From positions 14,873,514-14,937,513 of the forward strand of contig NC_056050.1 of the NCBI RefSeq assembly GCF_004379255.2: a stretch of DNA of 64,000 bases, given 5' to 3'. Origin of the DNA: Salvia splendens. Its lineage: Eukaryota; Streptophyta; Magnoliopsida; Lamiales; Lamiaceae. The position numbers were made by a program, and so were the translations under genes. The notes under the pieces were generated by a model. That model saw nothing but the letters and a program-made list of their open reading frames with translations, was not told the origin of the DNA and did not search any database. This document shows positions 46,210 to 57,780 of the stretch, in pieces. Each line of letters begins with the position of its first letter. The stretch's first letter is position 1.

Positions 46210-47363
46210 TGATAAGGCTCGTTTCATGCATCGGTTTAAGGGTAAAATGTACTCTACTTGATCGGTTTATTGCGCAAAGCAAGTGTTAAATGTGCAAGAA
46301 TGCCGCTTGACCAAGGCAACAAGGCCAAACTTATCAAGCGAGTACAATAGGCAAAAAAGGCCAGATTTCGGGGGAAGTTGATCAAGGGGAGTAATCAAGC
46401 AGTTAAGGAGGGGACCACTGGATGTCAGAAGAAGGACACGCGAGGCTATGAGCTGGATGGTGCAGCATTCTGTTATCAAGGACAACGTTCTAGAAGGGGA
46501 CACGTGCTGAAATATGAAACGCAAGGACGGAGCTGAGTCACGATTCTGTTGCTGAAAAGCGTCGTCATTCTAGAAGAAGAGCACATAGCAATCAATGAGT
46601 CGTTCACTCTCAGCATGAGCGAATATTCCCTACCAAGATTGTTATCCAGCTGGAGGTCGTGTCGGGCCTATAAATAGAGGATGTGCCTCCACATGAAAAT
46701 GAGGAGATACTTTATTTTCCGTCTTAGTTTAGCTTAGTTAAGTTCTCTAGCTTAGTCCAGTTTTTCTAGATAGCTTAGCTTAGCTTAGATAAAGTGTTGC
46801 TTAGTTAGAGAGGGCGATTGAAGAAACGCTGCATAATACTTGTTATCTGTCGGCGTATTCTTAAGTTTCCCACCGAGGATCTTCTCGGTTTATTTGCTTT
46901 CTTATTTTCTGAAGTGCTAGCTCAGTTTAAATTTCACGTTGTACTGTTCTAGTTTAATCAAAGTTGTTTTCGTTTTCATCCTCGTATTTACTATTTTAGT
47001 TTCAGTTTCGTTACGATGCACTTGACCCAATAGTTAAAGTTACCTTGATCAACATAGCAAGTTTAATTCTGTCCAGAGTAAAATCAGTGGTTAAAAACTC
47101 CCAAGTTAAAGCGTGGCAGCAACCAACCCCTGTTCACTATTCACACACTTGATACACCAACTTCTCTGTGGGATCGACCCTGAACTTGCCGCTTTACTGT
47201 TAAAGTAGTGCAAAATTGGGAGTTTACAAATTACGTTGGTAGGAAACGAGTGATAGCGAGTTTGCATTGATCAAGTGGCAACGACATTTGCTAACTGATC
47301 CAATCGGTTCGGTTATCTTCAATATAACTTGGTCCGAATTCGGGCCCCTCTCGAGGCCTTCCA
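46210..47363 (+). mobile_element. 3' LTR of element G
   Basis: TGATAAGGCTCGTTTCATGC to GAGGCCTTCCA, 1154 bp; TATA box CCTATAAATAGAGG near 46669. Same sequence as the 5' LTR with scattered substitutions. Confidence 0.9.
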
Positions 47364-48649
47364 CGGCCTTACCTCAGCAGGAGTTGTTCTCACATCAGTC
47401 TCCGCTTTCCCCTCATCATCTTCACTTTCAACCTGTAAGGGCACCTCCTCTGCCTGCCCTGCTTCATAAAAAACAAAGGGTTGACCCTACTCTCTCAACG
47501 ATCCTGGTGTTGATAAAGTAAGTTATGTCGAACCAGTCGGGGTCTTCGCATATCATGATAGAGGATCTGGGGATGGCGAGTCTCATAGAGGCATTCCTTT
47601 GCATGTACGCCCCAAGCAGATGGCAGGCATATAAGTGACGGATAGGGTGGCGGGCAATTTTGTGGCGATCCAATAGCCCAAGTAAAGCTAACCTCCTTCA
47701 TCATACACCACATGAAATACAATTCGGCCGTGGTGATTGTTGTGTTCACCTGGCCAAGGAGATTGGGGTCTAAGAAGACATGTACCGGCCTTAGGACAGG
47801 GTCAGCGATATCTTGCCCTTTAGACACGCTGGTCTTGAATGGACCCACATCCTTGGTGACTATCAGGCTCCACGCCTCCTTGGCGTCAAAGCCCTTAGTG
47901 TCTTCGGGAAGGCCAATCTGTCGCACAGCCCACACCCCTGCCTTATCTTCCTCCTGGCTTAACAGCCCTAAACTCAGAGACCACTTCCTGAGACTCATCA
48001 CTATTTCTTGGTTGAATACCCTGAAGCGGAGTGAGTCTGTGTCAAGATCGGTAGTGTAATTAAAGTGGAAAGAGGTAAAGAACTCTTTCGCCAGGTTGAC
48101 TCGAACTTCCACTAGCGAGTGCTCTAACAGCAACTCAAACCCGATAGCCTTGACGTAATTGAGGAATTTCTCCTCAGACTTTAGTCCTCTCAGGGAAGGG
48201 AGATGCAGTCTCTTCCCTGATTTCACCTTTCCTGCTTCAGTCACTCGCCCTGCACAACTAATTCTTTTCTTGGGGTCCTCTAAGTAGACCATAGCCTCCA
48301 GCAGCTTTTGGTCCACCTCAAGTCTCTAGTATACTCATTCACTATCATCACTTTCACTGGTTTCCATTCGTTCTCTTTCCTATTCCTCGTCTTCATCCTG
48401 TTCCTTTTGGTAGTGGGGTTCTCGGGTAAGATCTGTAATGGGCTCCTGGATCATCACACTCAGCGATGCTTGCCGCGACTTCCTTTTCTTACCAGGGACT
48501 GCAATCTTTTCCCCTTTATCTTACGTTTTGCCATTTAAAACTCCTTCACTGCCTTGGCAGCTGATTCAACAAGCTTGCCATCTACCTCCACAATTTCTTC
48601 CTTCCTTGTTGTTCTCAAACTCCTTCGTTTGGCCCTCTCATCTAAGGTT
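47364..48649 (-). pseudogene. Middle part of element F ORF2
   Basis: The 273-codon open segment 48316-47495 starts MDQKLLEAMVYLEDPKKRIS and carries the globular domain: GKRLHLPSLRG, NLAKEFFTSFHF, FNQEIVMSLRKWSLSLGLLS, DPNLLGQVN, TAELYFMWCMMKE. It lines up with G ORF2 43430-43985. Frames shift near 47640-47720 and the last part runs into the G insertion at 47363. The upstream piece (48649-48540) is open in a frame that reaches the solo LTR. Role unknown; same family as the G protein. Confidence 0.7.
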
Positions 48650-50056
48650 TGTTAGAGTTTTGTATACTAGAAATCACCTTTCGAGTGATTGGATACTGTA
48701 ACATCTCTTATTTTATTTTCCAATGAATAAAACAGATTATTTTTTATCATAATGTTGTTATGTTTTACATTTATGGTTGTTTATTTCATATTTAAATGTA
48801 TAAGAAACTTAACAAAGTCTAAGTCTTTGTTTTAGTAGACCGGTTGTGGGCGTCGTCCACTTTAAGGTAACACGGTCAGTTCTGAATAAAGAAAAAGAAG
48901 AATTTCATAACCTAGATAGACTTAGACTACCTATCGAGAAAGGTTGCAATGTTAGTACGATTATTTCTAAGCCTTAGTGAAATAAGATGACATTGGTGTG
49001 GTATAGCACTGAACGGATCTAACAGCAAGACATGTCGTTATGCTATCTACTGAAAGACGAGGTTTTGATAAATAACTATTTCTTAATCTACATAGGTTAG
49101 CATTGGGCATATGATATTGATTGTGCACTACTTTGACTTATCAAATGGTGTGGGTTTTTCGTAACCCAATAATCCTGATATATTTGGTAGTGGTGATTGA
49201 TGTCTAGTGGTGGTAGGATAGCTATTATGTAGAAACGCACGCGAGGGGAGTCTCTTTTGATAATGTCCTCAAGGGGAGTGTGAAACAAGGTTTTATTATT
49301 CGGAACCTAGCTAGTAGGAGTTTGATTACTCTATGAATAATAAATAAGTGTTTCGTGCTAAGTCCACTCTTGGAATTAATAATAAGTTAATTAATTTCAT
49401 TCATAGCAGACAATAATTAATTAATGGACATTTCTATCTTAAGTGTAGGAAATAAACATTTAATTTAAAATGGAAACACGGATTACTTGTAATTTCTGAT
49501 TTTAATTTAAGCTTGTATTAAATTGTGAGTTCAATTTAACTAGTGCTAAGCTAATTGAGGAAGACCATATCCAAAACCTTCCATAGATCCCTGTTTGGGC
49601 ACAATATGAACTAAATATAAATAGGAGGATAAAGGAGAGACAGAGCGAGATAATTATTTTTATTGAAATTTTCATCCCCCCTGCATTAAGGTTGGACGAT
49701 TTTTCTCCTCCGTGAGAATTTCTGTCTTCTTTATTCGAGTTCTAGTGTTCTGGTGAGATCAGCCCACACTGATATCGGAATACGGTTCGGGAACCAGTCA
49801 GAAGATCTGTGGTCGAGTATTGAAGATCGACACGTGGAGAAGTAGGAAGACATCCGCGATTCTTTGGAGAATCAAGAAGGTATAACTTCTATTCCGTAGA
49901 AAAGCATGTTTTAGGTTTCAATTAATCAAAAGCATGTTTTAATTCAAGTTATGAGCATGATACATGTGATAATTGCGCGAATAGAATTTGTCAAAATAAT
50001 ATGCTAAATAGATCTAGTTCTCTTATTTTTTTGTGCTTCCGTTGCCAACCTCATCA
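48650..50056 (+). mobile_element. Solo LTR (copia-type family 1, copy b)
   Basis: TGTTAGAGTTTTGTATACTAG to GCCAACCTCATCA, flanked by the exact 5-bp duplication AGGTT (48645-48649 and 50057-50061). 1407 bp, no coding sequence. It shares long blocks with the solo LTR at 31175-32685 in opposite orientation. A TATA-like CTAAATATAAATAGG lies near 49612. Joining the flanks keeps the F ORF2 frame open, which supports these borders. Confidence 0.8.
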
Positions 50057-50667
50057 AGGTTTCCTCATCAAACTCTGATCCATCCTCTTCCAGCACCACT
50101 GCCGCCCCCGCTTCCTCATCGTTTTCCTCCCTCTGGTCTCCTTCTTCCACTCCCTCTGCCTCTTCGTTCCCCTCAACATCTCTGCCCTCTTCCTGGCTTT
50201 TTGCTTCATCGCCCTTTTCCACCTCCACCTCGTCTTCTTGGTTTCGAGTGTGTCCGGTAAGGTTTTCTATGGGAAAAGTAGTAGACATGGGTGTCGATTC
50301 TTTAAGAGGTTGTGTAGCCGGTGTCCCGACTGGCAATGCGGGGTCGGTGCGGATTTATAGTGGGAGTGGGTTAGGGTTGGCTTCCTCTTTCTTCATTTCA
50401 TCGGCCATATGGATGATAAAATCGCTTACCTTTCCCGCGGGGCTAAACTTCCCCATCATATCCTAGATAATCCTCAGATACGACTCGCTCATTGACGTCT
50501 CCGGTGGCTGAGTCACACTGATGGCCCGTAACACCATAGCTTCTGATGTCGGGGGCTATCGTGACCTCCTGTCGGGTGGTGGATGGGATCTTCCGAACCC
50601 TAATTCGGCTTGACAATTGCTGGGTTTCCTCTTTATGTGAGGGCTTTGTTGCTGACGACTTGTCCAT
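50057..50667 (-). pseudogene. N-terminal part of element F ORF2
   Basis: Probable start ATG at 50667 (MDKSSATKPSHKEETQQLSS), chosen over an upstream in-frame ATG because the sequence before it looks like an untranslated leader. A frameshift near 50450 and stops split it. The second half (50336-50062) is extremely acidic (DEVEVEKGDEAKSQEE, then runs of Glu/Asp). It ends at the solo LTR and continues at 48649. It matches the acidic, Pro/Ser-rich N-terminus of G ORF2 in character, not in sequence. Confidence 0.6.
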
Positions 50668-51528
50668 TATCAAATTTCTTGAGTTTGGTGGTGGTGGAGA
50701 GTGATGTCGCTGAAAACTAAGAGAAAGAAGGTTAGGAATTTTGAGAAATTTGTGAATGCTAAGGATTTGCAAAATGTGAAATGTGAAGAGAGGAGTGAGT
50801 GTAAAACTTAGAGATGAGGAAAAAGGGGGGGAACGGTTTTGGGTGATGTAAGCGCCTGTTCACCTTCATGCGCAAATTTGAAAATTAAAATTCAAAATTC
50901 TCCCCCATTTTTTACTTCTTTGAGGTAAAAACAAAACTCCACACAGTACCTTTTTTATTATTTTTTTTCTTTTATGCAACCTACTATTAAATTTACTTGG
51001 TAAAATTTTTGAGACAATTTTGTGTTTACTCGAAATTTCATTCAGAGTTAATAAAACAAATATGTACACTTTATTTACAGAGTTCGTAAATATTCGGGGG
51101 ATTTACTTGACCCATTCTGTTGATAAGCATATACGATCCGATGGATCAAGTAGATCTACCGAATATCTATCAAACTGATCCACTCAAAAAAGGTAACAAA
51201 ATATGCACGATGGAATCTCTCCCACTGTGCATATCTCTCAAAATGGCCACATTCAACTTGTCATGATGACTATTTGCTAGAAAAAGGATGATAATTCAGA
51301 TAAATTCCCTGAAATTCCTTGGCTTGAGTTCGCCTGACCTCAGCTTCAACCTGGATTTGAAGAGTAGTACTTTCTGCCGTACTGATAGTCCTTTGAATCT
51401 TAGGTTCATGAAGTGGTAGCTTTCTTTCATCTTCGCTAGTCTCAGCCACGACTTCAACAGGAGCTATTGAAATTAAGTCTCTCTCCCAACTGATCAGTTT
51501 GGGGAATTGTCTAATAAAGCTTGATCGT
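50668..51528 (-). promoter_or_regulatory. Spacer and possible leader/promoter of element F ORF2
   Basis: Non-coding. Just upstream of ORF2 (minus sense) comes a C/T-rich, leader-like stretch (near 50690-50800), and further up AT-rich sequence; no clear TATA box. By position it parallels the candidate promoter of G ORF2. Confidence 0.3.
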
Positions 51529-53900
51529 TCACCAAGGGAAAGATCCGATAAAATTCCCCCTTTTCCAGCTCCTCTTTTTATGATTTTTAAAAATCCCTTT
51601 TATCATCATTTTTTCCATGGGACGCAGGCATTGGTTGGATGAGTCATTTTTTCTGGTCCCTTTGGGCCACCGATTGACTCTCTTTATGTGGGCAGCCTTC
51701 AGGGCCTCCTCAATAACCTCTTCGACCATAGAGCTAGCACGTGTTTTGCTGCTCATCCAATTATACCACCCTGATCTCCCTTCATTGTATGGCAGTCCTT
51801 ATTGGAGCTCGGTTTCTGTGTTTTCCTGCATCAGAGCCGGTTCTTCCTTTTCTGCCCCTCCAGCTAGGTATTCTCGTGTATCTTCATGGAGTGGAAGTAC
51901 TGTCGTAGTTGGAAAACTGAGCGAATTCACCTTTAATTTCCTGAGAAGGGTAATGCAGGCCACGGATTCTTCCTTCTCTCTCTTTCACAGAACATTGATC
52001 TAACTACTCCTCTTTCTCTAGCTTTTCACCAAAACCTTTAGTTTTCACCTTCCAACCTTTCTCTGGTAACGTTTCTTCACATTAGGCTTCCGTTTCCCAG
52101 GTAATGTCACTCACCCCCACTTGATCAGGTGTATGCTCTTCCAATAAACATTTTCTCAAATCTCCCTTCATCTCATTTATGGCTTTAGCTAGCTGGGATG
52201 CCTGCTCGATCATCTCCTCTATACTCGCCTTATTTTCTTGCTGGTTGTCATGAACTACTTTTGCCACTACGTTGTTCGACTGTAGACAACTCCTCAGCCT
52301 CTGGTGTGAAGCGAGTAACTCTCCAATCTTGTCCTTTATAGATCGTCCAAGCTTGTTGGGATTCTGTGGTTGGTTCAGATCTCGCGGATGGTGAGAGTTG
52401 TACTGAGTGTTAGTCAGAATTTGATTTGGATGTAAGTGATGACCATACCGGTTTGGGTAATTGTGACGAATATGGTCAGGGCTTGGGTGAATTTGGTAGT
52501 GGTGTGGTGGATGGTATAGATAGTTCTGGTAACCCTTCGGACATGGTGGTAACTTAACGGTAACTGGGTATGAATGCAGTGGGAGTTGGTCAGGATGATT
52601 TCTTTTTGAAAAACTTAACTGCGACCGGTCACTTGACCAATTGGACTGATGTTCATGACCCCCATCGCTCTGGTTGTTCCATTCATTCTGACTCTCATTA
52701 GGCCACGTGGTCTGCATATCCAATGCATGATGATACCCATGGTGTTTTCCCACACGTGCATCCCTTTGACTTCTGGGATTCCAGCTCCTATTTGAATTCC
52801 ACAGCCTGATTGTATTTGGGTGATAATCCACTTGATCAGTTGCCGAACTGGTCTTGACTAGGGAAGTTTTCGGTTTACTTTCTTCAATCACCGACAGAAT
52901 TGCTTTCTCTAGCTTTTCAAGCCGACTCTCCCATTGATCATCACTCCTTAGTGTTGAATATTCCTCTACACCTTTCTTGGATGGAAGAGTTTGTGGATCG
53001 TCATACTCCCTCTTCGCATGGAGAAGTTTTTTCATCAATCTCTTGGCTTCACTAACTCGCAGTTTATAGAAACTTCCTCCACTTGTTGAGTTCACCAAAT
53101 CCTTGCTCTTGACAGTCATTCCCTCGTAAAAGGTTGAGTAAATTTCTTCTTCCGCTATACGGTGGTGTGGGCCTGAATCCAGCAAATACCTATATCTGGG
53201 CCAGTACTGCATCAGAGTTTCATCATACCCTTGTGCAACTTCTTGGATATCCCTTCTAAGTGCTCTTGTCTTTGATACCAGAAAGAAATTTTCCAGAAAT
53301 ACCTTCCTGAAATCAGACCACCTTTTGATAGAGTTCGGAGGTAGTCTCATGGACCAAGTGTTAGCCTCCCCCTTAAGAGAGGGATGAATAGCCTTATGCC
53401 TATAGTCATCCTCACTTAATCCAGCAGGCCTTTTTCTGACTCTTATATATTTGTAGAATTCGTGTAAAAAGTCATATAGGTGGTCGCAACTTCTTCCCCA
53501 ACACTCAGGAGTGCCAACTCGTGGGGCTTCATGTAAACAGCTTCTTGACCTAGGGCTGTAAATATGGCATGTGGTGGATCGCCCTCCTGATGAGTGTATA
53601 GTGAGCCCAACTCATGATCATCTTCCTAATCACCAACCTCGTTGGCTTTTGCCTCTTCAACTAAGTATTTTGATCCCGACTGATTCTCGATAGTTATTAA
53701 CATATCATTTTCATTGTTCGCCCCCACTTCATAAGTCAGGGCAGGTTTTGATTTCGTACAAGTGTAACTAAGTTCACCCCTCCTTCATCTAGCTAATAGG
53801 ATTTTGCATCCTTGAACTGTGGAACACAGAAAACAAAGAAAAGTTTAGCTACAATATTTACACTAAAATTGTTAACAATAACACGCGCCCCACCATCCAT
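51529..53900 (-). pseudogene. Athila-type gag plus tail of element F
   Basis: A start region near 53900 (NNFSVNIVAKLFFVFCVPQF) matches the gag start of A. The stretch 53800-53350 has the gag front (GSLYTHQEGDPPHAIFTALG) but is broken by stops and frameshifts. 53350-52082 is open for 422 codons: RLPPNSIKRWSDFRKVFLEN, YDETLMQYWPRYRYLLDSGP, ISTSGGSFYKLRVSEAKRL-like block, then an N/H/P-rich region and a coiled-coil end (NKASIEEMIEQASQLAKAIN). The remnant linker (to about 51770) and a basic tail (MEKMMIKGIFKNHKKRSWKR, near 51600) follow, as in A. No zinc knuckle or protease motif seen. Confidence 0.82.
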
Positions 53901-54126
53901 CCTTGTTGCGTCTCTATTCTCTTCGCAGTTCGGCCCCAGACCAACAGGCGGACAAATTTGTAGTTTGGAAGGAGTGGTGGTGCGTCTTGTTACTCCCTTC
54001 CTTGACAATTTTAACATTGCTCATCATGGGAGATCTTCTAATAAGCTACAATAATAAGAAAAGAAAAATAATCAACAATATTTACACCAAAATATCAGAC
54101 AACAAATGCATGCAAAAACGTCATCC

Positions 54127-54144
54127 TCCCCGGCAACGACGCCA
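54127..54144 (-). promoter_or_regulatory. Primer-binding site of element F
   Basis: Minus strand TGGCGTCGTTGCCGGGGA, one mismatch from the G site, 2 bp from the LTR end. Confidence 0.88.
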
Positions 54145-54146
54145 TT

Positions 54147-55557
54147 TGAAAAGCTACTTTTTCCGATTGTGTGTGTTCATGCAATTTAGCAAAAGAAAAA
54201 TAGTGCAGACTGACCAAGAGACGTTGACCAACGGATCAAGACGACTCCTAGACAATCTACCTGTCGTTAGGTGCGCAAAACAGAACGAAAACCGCTTTCA
54301 AGACCTTAACCCACAATACTATTAATTAGTAAAGGGAAGTAAGGGTCGAATCCCACATGGATGACGTGTTTTCACATTTGTTGTTGACACTTGGGAGTTG
54401 GCTGCTGCCATGCTTTAACAGTGGGTTAAGTTTAAACTACTGGACTGATTAACTTGAACTGACTCCTATCTAATGGATCAACTTAAACTAGACTAGATCT
54501 TAGACTAACTAACTACTCCTAACTCCGAACTGATCAACCTAGAAACTAACTGAATTAAACTGAGAGACTCATGCTAGACTTTCCCGAAATGGCTAAACAA
54601 TGGGTAACAGTAAATGTGGGGACCAGATCCCTTAACTGACAGACATCAAAAAAGCTGCCAAAAGTTAAAGGAATAAAGCTGCAATTCTGGATTTGAACCC
54701 TTAACTACTTCATCTTCTTCATCAGATTTTCCAACAACATGTCGTAACTTAAAACTCAAGCACGAGAAAAGGAAATAACCGGAGAGATGATGTAAAAGTA
54801 AACTCGACTACAACTACCAGATCTAACCTACTTGATCAATTTAAAACAGAGCGTGAACAGCGAAAACCATAATTTATGCAAACTCAAAACACGAAGCTCC
54901 AGATCTACATAATCTAACGAGGATCCTCAAAATTCAACACAATCAAAAACAGATCTAAGACTTGCAACACAACAACCAGATTCATCCTCCTAAACTACCA
55001 ACTGCGAAAAGCATCTAATCAGATTTCAACGAAGTTGCTCGAAAAGTAAACAAACCAAGTTCAGCATAAACATTCATGACTAAAACTTACTAACTTCCAC
55101 TAATTTAGCTCAAAACAGAAATAGCACACATAGAATGAACAGAGTAATAAAATACTTCATAACATCAAATGCAAATTAATAGTTTCAAAAAAAGGTTTCA
55201 CCAATACGAAGTTCTAAACTACAGAATACTTCTAAATGAAAACGTAATATATAGAAATCTAAATCAATTGTTTCTTCGCCCTTATCGGATGGTGGGACAC
55301 AGATGCGATGAACTAAAAACAAGAACCACCACAGCCAACTACTAAACCCGCATGCCAAGTGTGTAGAATGAGAGTTTGAGGAATGGAGAGTAAATGTGAG
55401 CTTCCGAGACTCAGCTCAGGAGAGAGCTGATGATAAGAGTTGCCTCAATCTTCCTTCCCTTCCCTATTTATAGGGAGGCTTGAAGCTCAGATCCATAGGG
55501 CACTCTCCTTCCAAAAGGTCGATTCTGCCCCTTCCAATGAGGATCGTAAAGATGTGA
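54147..55557 (-). mobile_element. 5' LTR of element F, start missing
   Basis: Matches 31099-33970 (without the nested LTR) from TGAAAAGCTAC onwards, with a roughly 50-bp extra segment near 55085-55140. The match stops at about 55557, so about 240 bp including the LTR start and the target duplication are lost or replaced. Confidence 0.85.
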
Positions 55558-56127
55558 TAATTTATTTTCATTGTTAGCTTATCACAAAATTATCCCACTT
55601 GCTCCTATTGAATGATACTCCCTTCGTCCCACTGAATATGAAACATTTGTTTTTGACATGAGATTTTATGTAGTGTTGTTTTATGTGTTAAATGAAGAGA
55701 GAAAAAGTAAAGAATGCATTGTTTTTATTTTATGAAACATTTCATTTTTAATGAAACAACCTAAAAAGGAAAATATTTCATTTTAATAGCGAGAGAGAAT
55801 ATATGGTAAGTAGATGTCAAGTTCGAATGGAATGGTTTGGTTTGAATTACAATTCATCAATTCACATGGAGGCTTCTTCGTTTCACGGATAGTTGATAAG
55901 TTTTAAGATTCATTTAAAACAACGATAGATTATCGAATAAGAGCCAGGGCTGACATTTGAGTCATTATCCGGTCAACCTGATATAGACCAAAACCAATAA
56001 GGTCAAAGTTCAAGCCGTAACCCAAACAAATAAGGTCAAACTTTAATCCAACCCAAAATCATCGTCCGTGTTTGTTTGTCATGTCAAAATTGTCGGTACT
56101 ACGGTTAACATTAGTAAGCTAGCATTA
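55558..56127. other. Intergenic DNA with one MITE
   Basis: No gene. Contains the MITE at 55616-55803. A short AAGGTCAAAG/AAGGTCAAACTTT pair is near 56010-56040. Confidence 0.5.
55616..55803. mobile_element. Stowaway-like MITE
   Basis: TACTCCCTTCGTCCCACTG at the left; the right end is worn (GCGAGAGAGAATA). ATGAAACATTTG and ATATTTCATTTT are the inverted inner blocks. Confidence 0.7.
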
Positions 56128-56383
56128 TACTCCCTCCATCCCTGAAAATTTGTCACATATTTCCATTTTCACCCGTCCCTAAAAATTTGTCACCTTTCAC
56201 TTTTACCATTTTTGGTAGTGGACCCTACATTCCACTAACTCATTCACACTCACATTTTATTATAAAACTAATATATAAAAGTAGGACCCACCTTCCACTA
56301 ACTTTTTCAACCCACTTTCTATTATATTTCTTAAAACCCGTGCCGGGTCAAATGGTGACAAATTTTGGGGGACGAATGGAGTA
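56128..56383. mobile_element. Stowaway-like MITE at the left edge of the Mutator-like element
   Basis: TACTCCCTCCATCCCTG to GGGGGACGAATGGAGTA; AAATTTGTCACC and GGTGACAAATTTT are inverted. It abuts or interrupts the left terminal repeat of the next element. Confidence 0.85.
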
Positions 56384-57480
56384 CATTTCAACTCAGATCA
56401 CAATTGGTCCTACACTAACTGTTCCGTTAGTTTTTGATGGTGAACGGGTTTAATCCCGATTTTGACCAAATTAAACTATTAATTATGATTTTTACTCCCT
56501 AATTATATAATTTAATCCCCTTGGCACAGAATAATTTAATAAAGACGACTCGGTGACGTTCAATTTCATCTCCTCCAACTCTTGGAAGGTCGTTGTAGAG
56601 ACGGCCGTGTTAGCCTTCAATTCTGCCATGAAAGGCTACAATCAGCTGCATATGTATAGCAGCACCGCTGCTTTGTATCAGACCATGAAATCCGCCGCCC
56701 TCAATCTCGGAACTACAAGAACTTTGAATTCTCTGAGATCTTGGCAGAAGGAGAGCAACAGATTCCAATTTTCGGTACGAATCAAGTACCTGACGGCGAG
56801 CTTCATCGTGTATTTCAGCAGTTTGAAGCCCGACTTCGTCTTCGCCTTGCGGTAGTAATCATAGGCGAGATGCTCGGTTTGGGGATCCTTGAACAAGCTG
56901 CAGATTATGTAATGGAGTTCCTTGCAGTCGCCGTTGTTTTCGGGGAGATGCTAGAATTCTTCGAGCTTCAGCACCAGCTCGATCACCGGAGCATCGCCGA
57001 CCACCGCGTCATCTTCTAGAACCGCCGATGAATCTGTTTTGCTGCTCTTGAAGATTTTGAATTCGGATTCAGGAAGAGGATGGAGATGAAACGGAAGCCG
57101 ATTTTGGTTTTGGTGGTGGAGTGGTGTGAAAATTGGACGGATTTTCTGGTGATGGTGGCGCCGAGTGACCAATAGATGGAATTGGCCACTGCCATCGTAG
57201 CAGCGTCTCGGCACCAATTTGAAGAGGAGCGATTTCTTTTCTTTCTAAAATTAATACGGTAAATAATTAAGGATATAACGAGGGAGTAAAAAATCATAAT
57301 TAACAGTTTAATTTGGTTAAATGGGGATTAAACCCGTTAACCGTTAAAAATTAATGGAACAGTTAGTGTAGGACCAATTGTGATCCGAGTTGAAATGTTC
57401 AGGATGCAAAAATTCAAAAGAAAAAGTATATAACCGAAATCGTAAAATGAGTATATGTTCAGGACCAATTTTAGCATTTA
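56384..57480. mobile_element. Mutator-like element with captured gene pieces (Pack-MULE-like)
   Basis: Long inverted repeats: left 56384-56520 (CATTTCAACTCAGATCAC, GGTCCTACACTAACTGTTCC, CGGGTTTAATCCC) and right about 57250-57400 (GGGATTAAACCCGTTAACCG, GGAACAGTTAGTGTAGGACC, GTGATCCGAGTTGAAATG). The right side continues to about 57480 (GGACCAATTTTAGCATTTAC), as in Mutator termini; the left outer part is missing or displaced by a MITE. Between the arms is GC-richer, protein-like sequence with no transposase. The target duplication is not identifiable. Confidence 0.7.
56553..57190. pseudogene. Captured fragments of a probable chloroplast PPR gene, in opposite orientations
   Basis: Minus strand from 57190: MAVANSIYWSLGATITRKSV, a transit-peptide-like start, then after frame changes and one stop KELHYIICSLFKDPQTEHLA, KLAVRYLIRTENWNLLLSFC and QDLREFKVL (to about 56725). 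Plus strand 56590-56712: VETAVLAFNSAMKGYNQLHM then YSSTAALYQTMKSA. Both resemble consecutive parts of one plant PPR-like protein, so the second piece is inverted. The family call is from memory of helix-pair patterns, not a search. Not functional as it stands. Confidence 0.55.
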
Positions 57481-57780
57481 CACTTTAAAGTATAAGATTA
57501 TTGCCTTTTTGAAGCCAAATATTTACTATTCCTTATAGGATTCAATTCATACATGTATAAATATTTTTCAAGCCTATAAATACTCTACTACCTGCATCAA
57601 ATCATTTACATCTCCTTCTTCATACTTAAGTTCTTCCATACATCTTGCGTAGGAGCTTTGAAGATCAAGGAAAGAATATTGAAGACATTTGAATCCAACT
57701 GACTGGGTTTCCCTAGTTTGTGTTTCATGTCTTATATTTAATTATTGTTTTAGTTAATATGTTTATGAATTGCTAAACAA
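57481..57780 (+). promoter_or_regulatory. Promoter-like stretch, possibly an LTR fragment
   Basis: CCTATAAATACTC at 57573-57585 is followed by a leader-like region (CTTCTTCATACTTAAG, GCGTAGGAGCTTTG). It looks like the R/U5 part of an LTR or a stray promoter. No coding region follows. Confidence 0.3.

Larger units (their letters stand above)
36327..47363 (+). mobile_element. Element G: Athila-like retrotransposon with defective pol, nested in F
   Basis: Complete LTR-to-LTR structure: 5' LTR 36327-37476, primer site 37480-37497, gag, protease, RT/RNase H fragments, ORF2, 3' non-coding, 3' LTR 46210-47363. Flanking 5-mers are CAGCC (36322-36326) and CGGCC (47364-47368), one mismatch from a target duplication. 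It sits in the opposite orientation to F and splits F ORF2. Stops in gag, loss of the RT palm and loss of most of integrase make it non-autonomous. Confidence 0.9.
31099..55557 (-). mobile_element. Element F: Athila-like non-autonomous retrotransposon, with three nested insertions
   Basis: Read on the minus strand: 5' LTR (55557-54147, start missing), primer site (54144-54127), gag (53900-52082), linker/tail (to 51529), ORF2 (50667-47364, then 36326-35918), 3' non-coding with stem-loops (35917-34205), 3' LTR (34204-31099). Nested are G at 36327-47363 and solo LTRs at 48650-50056 and 31175-32685. Removing them leaves about 10.5 kb. No protease, RT or integrase motif occurs. The two LTRs are clearly the same sequence. 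ORF2 flanks on both sides of G belong together, which ties the halves into one element. Confidence 0.85.

Noticed and set aside
47364..55557. A separate minus-strand element independent of the one at 31-36 kb
   Set aside because: ORF2 and LTR sequences on both sides of G belong together, so one element F split by G is simpler.
55595..55610. CCTAT near 55602 as target duplication partner of CCTAT at 31094-31098 for element F
   Set aside because: It is not adjacent to a recognisable LTR start; the 5' LTR match ends at 55557, so the resemblance is probably chance.
56741..57019. Plus-strand frame of 92 codons as a gene
   Set aside because: It is the complement of the better supported minus-strand PPR-like fragment.
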